A DNA stretch of 8,783 nt from Pseudomonadota bacterium (GTDB lineage: Bacteria > Pseudomonadota > Gammaproteobacteria > GCA-001735895), in assembly GCA_022545625.1 (NCBI GenBank), contig JACZQS010000078.1:1-8783 (forward strand). The letters run 5' to 3'. The notes below the pieces were generated by a model. It saw nothing but the letters and a program-made list of their open reading frames with translations. It was not told the origin of the DNA and made no database searches. The position numbers and the translations under genes are program-made. Positions 1 through 4,802 of the stretch are shown here, in pieces. Position 1 is the first letter of the stretch. Each line of letters starts with the position of its first letter.

Positions 1-251
1 GCCCAAGCGTCCCAGATGCGCACGTCATGATCGTTCAGATAGCGGATATTGGTGTCGCCTTTGAGGAACCACAACAGCTCGTGAATGATGGACCTGACGT
101 GCAGCTTTTTCGTGGTTAGCAGCGGGAAGCCGTCCGCCAGGTCAAACCGCATCTGATAGCCAAAGACGCTGAGTGTGCCCGTGCCGGTGCGATCATCTTT
201 GCGGTCGCCGTGGTCCAGCACATGGCGCATGAGGTCGAGGTACTGCTGCAT
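1..251 (-). CDS. thyA: Thymidylate synthase, N-terminal part (runs off the left edge)
   Basis: ThyA makes dTMP from dUMP using 5,10-methylene-tetrahydrofolate, in the cytoplasm. The visible 83 residues match the start of the family closely: MQQYLDLMRHVLD at the N-terminus, then DDRTGTGT with the phosphate-binding Arg21, then HVRSIIHELLWFLKGDTN with Glu58, and finally Trp80. All three residues fall at their E. coli ThyA numbers, so the start (ATG, minus strand, 251-249) is secure and there is no N-terminal extension. An ATG at 259-257 is out of frame. The family is about 264 residues long, so roughly 180 residues lie beyond the edge. The 5' end of the gene is intact. Most codons end in G or C, more than in the genes to the right, which hints at a compositional boundary near 340. 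Its link with the neighbouring dehydrogenase remnant is not a functional one that I recognise. Confidence 0.96.
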   Translation of the reverse strand, partial: MQQYLDLMRHVLDHGDRKDDRTGTGTLSVFGYQMRFDLADGFPLLTTKKLHVRSIIHELLWFLKGDTNIRYLNDHDVRIWDAW

Positions 252-349
252 AGCGCCATGATACGCCGTCTTTCATTTGGTTGCAGCCGCTCGAGGGCGC
301 GTCGCGACGATTTGCCGCGTAGTGAAACCGTCTTCTAGGTTTCCCGCCC
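252..349. other. Unassigned junction between thyA and the dehydrogenase remnant
   Basis: This GC-rich stretch separates two divergently oriented coding regions. I see no convincing sigma-70 promoter for thyA. A short minus-strand reading frame stops with TGA at 275-273, 21 bases before the thyA start. It could be the 3' end of a gene that used to precede thyA, but its roughly 25 residues (ending RPRAAATK) are not recognisable. Small inverted repeats are present: GAAACC/GGTTTC at 324-343, and a self-complementary CGTCGCGACG at 300-309. Homology to iron alcohol dehydrogenases begins abruptly at about 350, so the breakpoint of a rearrangement probably lies at about 340-355. Confidence 0.4.
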
Positions 350-1264
350 ATGTGGGCGCCGCCATTGGGTGCCGGGGAACCGATACCGGGCGCGCTGCTG
401 CCACATCTGGCCTGCCCGACTACTTCTGGCACCGGGTCCGAATGTACCTCGTTGTCGGTAATCCGGATCAATGATTTAAAAACCAAGTTTGTACTCGGCA
501 ACCCGTTGTTATTACCCGACGAGGCTCTGGTCGACCCAACCTGTTGTGATAGTCTGCCGGGCAATATCGTGGCTTCTACCGGTTTCGATCTACTCAGTCA
601 CGCGATCGAGTGCTACACCTCGAAAGCCTATACACGCTGGGCCAAAGTCGGTGACCCGCGAAAACGGCCTTATCTACAGGGTGCGAATCCGTGGAGTGAT
701 CTGGCTGCAACACGCGCACTCGAACTGGTGGGGAAATATCTCGAACGTGGTGTTAATGACGCCAGTGATAGCGAGGCCCGTGATCAACTGATGTGGGCTG
801 CGACCCTTGCCGGCATGGCATTTGGTAATACGGGTACGCATTTACCGCATGCGCTTTCGTACGGAATCACCCATTTGATGCATGATATCACTACCGATGA
901 TTACGCGGTGGCATCGCCTTTTATTCCGCATGGCATTAGTGTCATTGCTTCGGCGCCGGCAATTTTTCGTTATACCGCTGCCGGGGCGCCGGAGCGGCAT
1001 CTCGAAGCCGCGAATAGTCTCGGTGCAGATACCAGCGATGCGGGTAATGAGGACGCAGGCGAGCTGGTGGCAGGGCGTATCGTCGAGTTGATGAATAAAA
1101 CCGGCATGCCCAATGGCATTGGTGACCTTGGTTTTGCTGAAGCCGATATTAAGTCCCTGGCAGCCTCGTCGGTGCGCCAGTTACGTTCAATTGCGAATGC
1201 TCCGCGCGAGACCAATTTACAGGATATCGAAAATATTTATGCCGCAGCGCTTAGTTACGGCTAG
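350..1264 (+). pseudogene. Iron-containing alcohol dehydrogenase, HOT/ADHFE1 type, lacking its N-terminal NAD-binding domain
   Basis: Intact members oxidise hydroxyacids or alcohols; the HOT subgroup couples 4-hydroxybutyrate oxidation to 2-oxoglutarate reduction. The 304-residue open frame begins almost directly at the PTTSGTGSE motif, which normally lies around 150 residues into a protein of about 430. The GGGS nucleotide-binding motif and the whole N-terminal Rossmann-like domain are therefore missing. What remains is well preserved. FDLLSH gives the Asp and first His metal ligands, PHALSYG and FIPHG give the other two His ligands, and QGANPWSD and the PERHLE/LGADT segments are typical of the HOT subgroup. 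The C-terminus is complete. No ribosome binding site precedes the ATG at 350, and the same frame is open only back to 326. The protein could fold partly but should be inactive. It may be the remnant of a rearrangement, or an assembly chimera could have joined it to thyA. It converges on the small membrane protein gene, 12 bp apart. Confidence 0.85.
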
Positions 1265-1276
1265 CCAGGCTCGCGC

Positions 1277-1483
1277 CTATTGTCGGTCATCTGAAATTGT
1301 CGAAGATCGCATCGCCGAGACCAGCGGAATCAGAAACACAAAGCAGGCAAACAGGAATAATAATCCACCGATCAGGCCCACCAGGTCCCCGGCGCGAATA
1401 CTCGAAGTGATGAAGAATAAAGCCGAGAATACAAACAATACCCAGCCTAATAACTGGAAGCGAAGTTGATTGATTGATTTCAT
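1277..1483 (-). CDS. Small two-helix inner-membrane protein of unknown function (68 aa)
   Basis: The product has a short charged N-terminus (MKSINQLR), a hydrophobic helix at about residues 9-28, a short RAGD loop, a second hydrophobic helix at about 33-56, and a polar tail ending SDDRQ. This predicts a two-pass inner-membrane protein. The start at 1483 was chosen because a GGAG ribosome binding site lies at 1495-1492, eight bases upstream. A longer in-frame start at 1588 would add 35 residues, but it would run back through the terminator hairpin and adds no recognisable homology. I do not recognise the family. The gene follows lysR on the same strand, with a terminator-like hairpin between them, and leaves almost no room for its own promoter (1484-1521). 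It may be expressed by read-through from lysR. Confidence 0.7.
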   Translation of the reverse strand: MKSINQLRFQLLGWVLFVFSALFFITSSIRAGDLVGLIGGLLFLFACFVFLIPLVSAMRSSTISDDRQ

Positions 1484-1521
1484 TAAATTAGCTCCAGCGA
1501 AAGAAAATCTGAAAAGTAAAT

Positions 1522-1558
1522 AAAAGCTTTCTATGACTACGGTAAAGAAGCTTTTTTT
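1522..1558 (-). terminator. Probable intrinsic terminator downstream of lysR (T-runs on both sides)
   Basis: AAAAGCTT at 1522-1529 pairs with AAGCTTTT at 1548-1555 around an 18-base loop, and T-rich runs follow on both strands. An alternative hairpin, GGTAAA (1541-1546) with TTTACC (1556-1561), overlaps it. It lies 27-63 bases beyond the lysR stop, so it most naturally ends the lysR transcript. The stem is AT-rich, so termination may be partial, allowing read-through into the small membrane protein gene. Confidence 0.5.
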
Positions 1559-1584
1559 ACCACAAGCATAAAAATTAATTGTAT

Positions 1585-2451
1585 TCAAGCCAATGGCGTC
1601 AATAATGCCTGGTTGAGAACCGTTATAATTCGCTGCCTGGCGCTATCGACCGGAGATACCAGTACGATGCGTCTCGCGTAGCGGTTCGGTCGCACGAATT
1701 CGGCGTCGAGACTCGATGAGTTAAGATCGAGTCCAGCCCACTGCGGCACCAGTGAAACCCCCATTTCCTGTTGCACCAGCTTTTCGATAGCTTCGAGGGC
1801 GTCGAGTTCATAATAGGGTTCGATTTCGATGTGTTTATCCTTCAGAAACTGGCTCGCCATCAGGCCTCCCCAGGACTGTGAGTCATAACATATATAAGGG
1901 TTTTTAATTAATTTTTGACGGATACTTTTACCCATGGACTGGTTCGACAGCAGGATTAATGGTTCATCGCGAAGCACCTGAAAATGATAAGTGCTTGGCA
2001 AGGAATAAGGCGGTAAGACGATAATCGCGGCATCGATGCGATGGTCGGCAAGGTCCGCAAATAGCGAATTAGAAGTGCCCGGTTTAATCTGCAACACCAG
2101 TCCGGGAGCAGAAAGTGCCAACTGTTTGATTGCTATCGGCAGCATACCGGTCAGGGCAGTGGAAATGGCGCCAAGATGGAATTTCCCGGTAAGCCCGGTA
2201 TGATCAATATCGGCATTCATGTTATAGAACTGATGAACAATATGCTTTGCCCGCGGTAACAGGTTAAGGCAGGCCTCGGTCGGTGTCGCTTTGTGAGAAC
2301 TTCGATTCAGCAGGGTAGTATTAAAGTGCTTTTCAAGCGCCAGAATTCGTTGACCGACGGCTGCAGCAGTCAGATTTTGTGATCGCGCGGCATGGGCAAT
2401 AGAACCCAGTTCTACCACTGCGATGAGGCTGTCGAGGTATCGAATATCCAA
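1585..2451 (-). CDS. LysR-type transcriptional regulator, divergent from the osmolyte/DddP operon
   Basis: This is a 288-residue DNA-binding regulator of normal LysR length. The N-terminal winged helix-turn-helix covers about residues 1-60 (SIAHAARSQNLTAAAVGQR followed by ALEKHF and LLNRS). The effector-binding domain, periplasmic-binding-protein fold, runs from about 90 to 288. The start codon is TTG (2451-2449): an in-frame TGA lies at 2466-2464, no ATG lies between, and the residues after TTG (MDIRYLDSLIAVVE) match the standard LysR N-terminus. It is divergently placed from the dioxygenase gene across a 154-bp gap that holds a LysR-style palindrome, so autoregulation and control of the operon are likely. 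The inducer cannot be read from the sequence. By context it could be DMSP, acrylate or a methylated amine. LysR-type regulators also control DMSP genes in other bacteria (DddR), but orthology is not claimed. Confidence 0.93.
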   Translation of the reverse strand: MDIRYLDSLIAVVELGSIAHAARSQNLTAAAVGQRILALEKHFNTTLLNRSSHKATPTEACLNLLPRAKHIVHQFYNMNADIDHTGLTGKFHLGAISTALTGMLPIAIKQLALSAPGLVLQIKPGTSNSLFADLADHRIDAAIIVLPPYSLPSTYHFQVLRDEPLILLSNQSMGKSIRQKLIKNPYICYDSQSWGGLMASQFLKDKHIEIEPYYELDALEAIEKLVQQEMGVSLVPQWAGLDLNSSSLDAEFVRPNRYARRIVLVSPVDSARQRIITVLNQALLTPLA

Positions 2452-2477
2452 ACTATTGCTGCTTCAGTTTACCAACT

Positions 2478-2496
2478 GCCTGGCACTATACCAGGC
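2478..2496. promoter_or_regulatory. Candidate LysR operator: perfect 6-7-6 inverted repeat
   Basis: GCCTGG (2478-2483), seven bases (CACTATA), then the exact reverse complement CCAGGC (2491-2496). It contains the T-N11-A core typical of LysR-family sites (T2481 to A2493). It lies 27 bases upstream of the lysR TTG start and 110 bases upstream of the dioxygenase ATG. On the minus strand the spacer reads TATAGT (2490-2485), a possible lysR -10 box inside the operator, which would explain autorepression. A single GCCTGG half-site recurs at 2596-2601, just before the dioxygenase start. Confidence 0.6.
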
Positions 2497-2519
2497 CATA
2501 ATCTTCTAAAGTAAAATTT

Positions 2520-2525
2520 TATAAT
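2520..2525 (+). promoter_or_regulatory. Candidate -10 box of the catabolic operon promoter
   Basis: A perfect TATAAT sits in an AT-rich tract 24 bases right of the inverted repeat. At 16-18 bases upstream there is no acceptable TTGACA-like -35 element, as expected for an activator-dependent promoter. If it is used, transcription would start near 2532, the inverted repeat would be centred near -45, and the leader would be about 74 bases. The AT-rich tract offers other weak -10 matches, so the choice is tentative. Confidence 0.4.
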
Positions 2526-2605
2526 AATTAAAGTATTAACTGTTTTCTATTTATTTATGACGGTGCTAGCATTGCCGCTGAAAAGTCTGGTCAGGGCCTG
2601 GATCG

Positions 2606-3391
2606 ATGAGTTATAGCGCGCAGTATGATGCCCGGGGATATCTCTCCGGGATCGATATAATCGACGCCGATGAGGTTAGCGAACACCGCGCGCAGCTCGA
2701 GCATGCGGAGCAGCAAATCGGTCCCATGCACTACCTGGCGAAAGTGCATACCATCTTGTCATCACCGGCAAAACTTGCCAGTCATCCACGCATTCTCGAT
2801 GTGGTCGAGCAATTGATCGGCCCGGATATCCTGATCTATAACGTCACCTATATCATCAAGGAGGCCAACACTAAATCGCATGTGAGCTGGCACCAGGATT
2901 TAACCTACTGGGGACTGGACAGTGATGACCAGGTCTCGGTTTGGCTGGCCCTGTCCGATGCCAGTGAAAGCAGCGGTTGCATGCGCATGATTCCCGGCAG
3001 CCACCGGCTCGGGCGCCAGCACCATATACTCGGTGAAGACGACGATAATAACGTTTTGTTTCAAAACCAGCGGGTGGCCGACGTCGACGAGTCAAAGGCT
3101 GTAGCCGCTGAATTGAAACCCGGCCAGGCTTCATTTCATCATGGCTGGTTGTTGCATTCGTCATCGCCCAATCAAAGCGCCGAACGGCGCATTGGGCTAA
3201 ATATTCAGTATATAGCACCGCATGTGCGGCAAACCAAGGTCCGGGGTTTTACCGCGTTACTGGTGCGCGGAGTTGACCGGTATCGACATTATGATCGCGA
3301 TATAGCGGCGACTAGCGACCTGGAGCCGGCAGCCATGCAACGACGCGAAGACCTGGAGCGGCTGTATCACGATACTGCCGGACGTGCGTAG
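2606..3391 (+). CDS. Phytanoyl-CoA dioxygenase (PhyH) family Fe(II)/2-oxoglutarate oxygenase
   Basis: The 261-residue product belongs to the PhyH family, cytoplasmic enzymes that couple 2-oxoglutarate decarboxylation to hydroxylation (sometimes followed by demethylation) of a small substrate. The Fe(II) facial triad is visible: His96 and Asp98 in SWHQDL, and His184 in GWLLHSSSPN. Arg194, ten residues after the distal His, should bind the 2-oxoglutarate carboxylate. The core CMRMIPGSHR and the C-terminal RGVDRY are typical of a bacterial PhyH subgroup of unknown substrate. A stop at 2579 leaves ATG 2606 as the only sensible start; the ribosome binding site is weak. It is the first gene of the operon, next to the LysR palindrome, and 51 bp from the following PLP enzyme gene. 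The context suggests a substrate such as a methylated or sulfated osmolyte. EctD-like ectoine hydroxylase is another member of the superfamily, but nothing here points specifically to ectoine. Confidence 0.9.
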   Translation: MSYSAQYDARGYLSGIDIIDADEVSEHRAQLEHAEQQIGPMHYLAKVHTILSSPAKLASHPRILDVVEQLIGPDILIYNVTYIIKEANTKSHVSWHQDLTYWGLDSDDQVSVWLALSDASESSGCMRMIPGSHRLGRQHHILGEDDDNNVLFQNQRVADVDESKAVAAELKPGQASFHHGWLLHSSSPNQSAERRIGLNIQYIAPHVRQTKVRGFTALLVRGVDRYRHYDRDIAATSDLEPAAMQRREDLERLYHDTAGRA

Positions 3392-3442
3392 ACCAGACTG
3401 ATTTGCGGGCGCATAAGCCCTGTCACCACCAAACGGAAACAT

Positions 3443-4699
3443 ATGTTCAACGAATTACTACTGAGTGAAATTCGGCAACGATTTTGCCATGTCGATACCT
3501 GCCCGTTCCAGGGCCCGCGCGTATTTTTTGAAAACGCGGGTGGCTCTCTGACCCTGAAAAGCGTGGTGGAAACGAATACCCGGCTGGCCGGTATTCCCGA
3601 TAACCAGGGCCGGGATAATCCGGCATCGCACGAACTGGTACGAATAATCGATCAGTCACGCGAAGATATGCGTACCTTCCTGGGCGTTAGCGGGGGTCCG
3701 GTTTTTATCGGTGAAAGCGGCACCGAACTGTTGTTTCGGCTGGTTCGCGCTGCGCTACTCGGTACCCCCGCAGGCGGTAACGTCGTCGGCAGTACGCTGG
3801 AGCATCCAGCCACGGTAACTGCTAGCAAACACTGGTCGAAAATTGCCGGCAAGGAATATCGTGCGGTTATCCACAGTAACCAGACCGCAACCGTAACGGC
3901 AGACGATTACCGCGCGATCGTCGACGCCAATACACGTGTCGCGACGATTATTCATACCAGCCCGGTGACCGGTATGTCGGTCGATATTAAATCGGTGGTG
4001 AAGGTGATACGTGAAGCATCACCCGATTGTGTGATCATTATTGATGGCATTCAGCACGCGCCGCACGGCGACCTGGATGTCGATGGTTACGATGTTGACG
4101 CTTATACAATTTCCGCTTACAAGGTATTTTCCCGGCACAACTATGGTTTCGCCTGGGTATCGCCCCGCCTGAGCAGTCTGCCGCACGATCATCTGGACGG
4201 CACGGCCGCCGATTTCTGGGAACTCGGGACCCGCGATACCTCGGCCTTTGCCTGCTTCTCCGAGGTGGTGAATTACCTCGATTGGCTGGGTTCGCAATTC
4301 ACCGATTCAGATGACAGGCGTGCGCGAATACTGGCGGCTGGCAAGTCGATCCATGACCAGGAAGCCGGTCTCGTGGCGATCATGATCAATGGCGCCGAAG
4401 GGCAAAAGGGTTTGCGCGATATGCCTGAGGTGACGGTCATCGGCGGACACGATAATAGTAAGCGCGAGGGTCTTGTTTCTCTCTACGTCGAAGCCATTCC
4501 CTGTGCCGAGGTCGTCAGCCAGTTGAATGCCGAGGGAGTGCGTACCCATGTACGCAAGAATGATTATTTCTCGGGCAATATACTCGAACCGTTAAATCGA
4601 CCAACCTGCGTGCGAGTTTCGATGTGCCACTACAATACACGAACCGAGGTTCTGCAGTTTTTGCGCATTCTGGAATCTATCGTTGGCAAGCTTTCCTGA
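3443..4699 (+). CDS. Class V aminotransferase-fold PLP enzyme (cysteine-desulfurase-like, without the catalytic Cys loop)
   Basis: This 418-residue fold-type I PLP enzyme belongs to the class V group. Visible features are the N-terminal FENAGGS strand, Glu120-His121 (LEHPATV, with the His that stacks on the PLP ring), SPVTG at 173-177, Asp201 (IIDGIQHAPHG, contacting the pyridine nitrogen), the Schiff-base Lys227 in SAYKVFS, WELGTRD at about 259-265, and Arg391 (RVSMCHYNT) for the substrate carboxylate. In SufS-type desulfurases the loop before that Arg carries the persulfide Cys (RxGHHCA-like). Here it reads RKNDYFSGN, so classical desulfurase chemistry is unlikely. An epimerase, lyase or aminotransferase on an amino acid is more plausible. 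It could supply or process the amine substrate of the downstream FAD-GcvT protein. It lies between the oxygenase (51 bp) and the FAD gene (99 bp), all on one strand. A GGAA eight bases before the ATG is a modest ribosome binding site. Confidence 0.87.
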   Translation: MFNELLLSEIRQRFCHVDTCPFQGPRVFFENAGGSLTLKSVVETNTRLAGIPDNQGRDNPASHELVRIIDQSREDMRTFLGVSGGPVFIGESGTELLFRLVRAALLGTPAGGNVVGSTLEHPATVTASKHWSKIAGKEYRAVIHSNQTATVTADDYRAIVDANTRVATIIHTSPVTGMSVDIKSVVKVIREASPDCVIIIDGIQHAPHGDLDVDGYDVDAYTISAYKVFSRHNYGFAWVSPRLSSLPHDHLDGTAADFWELGTRDTSAFACFSEVVNYLDWLGSQFTDSDDRRARILAAGKSIHDQEAGLVAIMINGAEGQKGLRDMPEVTVIGGHDNSKREGLVSLYVEAIPCAEVVSQLNAEGVRTHVRKNDYFSGNILEPLNRPTCVRVSMCHYNTRTEVLQFLRILESIVGKLS

Positions 4700-4718
4700 A
4701 TTTATTGGTGAAAAGAGT

Positions 4719-4802
4719 ATGCGTGGGGGTGTAGACGAAATGCAATCCTGTCCGCTGGTAATAGTGCCGCGGATTATAGACTGGATATTGAAGGTCTTAT
4801 GA
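4719..4802 (+). CDS. Possible 27-residue leader ORF overlapping the FAD gene start
   Basis: The otherwise unexplained 99-base gap holds a short open frame from ATG 4719 to TGA 4800-4802. Its stop overlaps the ATG of the FAD-GcvT gene by four bases (ATGA), the classic arrangement for translational coupling. The peptide begins MRGGVDEMQ and ends in a hydrophobic stretch (LVIVPRIIDWILKVL). Its ribosome binding site (AAAAGAG) is poor and it resembles nothing I know. It could be chance, so it is listed with low confidence. Confidence 0.22.
   Translation: MRGGVDEMQSCPLVIVPRIIDWILKVL

Noticed and set aside
193..564. Minus-strand 123-residue ORF overlapping thyA and the dehydrogenase remnant
   Set aside because: It lies in a different frame from thyA, overlaps it, and antisenses the dehydrogenase; it is a shadow in GC-rich DNA.
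277..791. Plus-strand short ORFs at 277-474 and 489-791
   Set aside because: They are out of frame with the dehydrogenase homology, show low-complexity Arg/Ala or Trp/Ser-rich translations, and no domain is recognisable.
350..1264. Calling the dehydrogenase a functional DddB
   Set aside because: The N-terminal cofactor domain is absent and its QGANPWSD-type motifs match the HOT/ADHFE1 branch; DddB identity cannot be shown from a fragment.
1484..1588. 35-residue N-terminal extension of the small membrane protein
   Set aside because: It would be encoded across the hairpin terminator; the start at 1483 has a well-spaced GGAG.
2871..3218. Minus-strand ORFs inside the oxygenase, PLP enzyme, FAD and dddP genes (for example this 115-residue one)
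   Set aside because: All are antisense to strongly supported coding regions and have no recognisable motifs.
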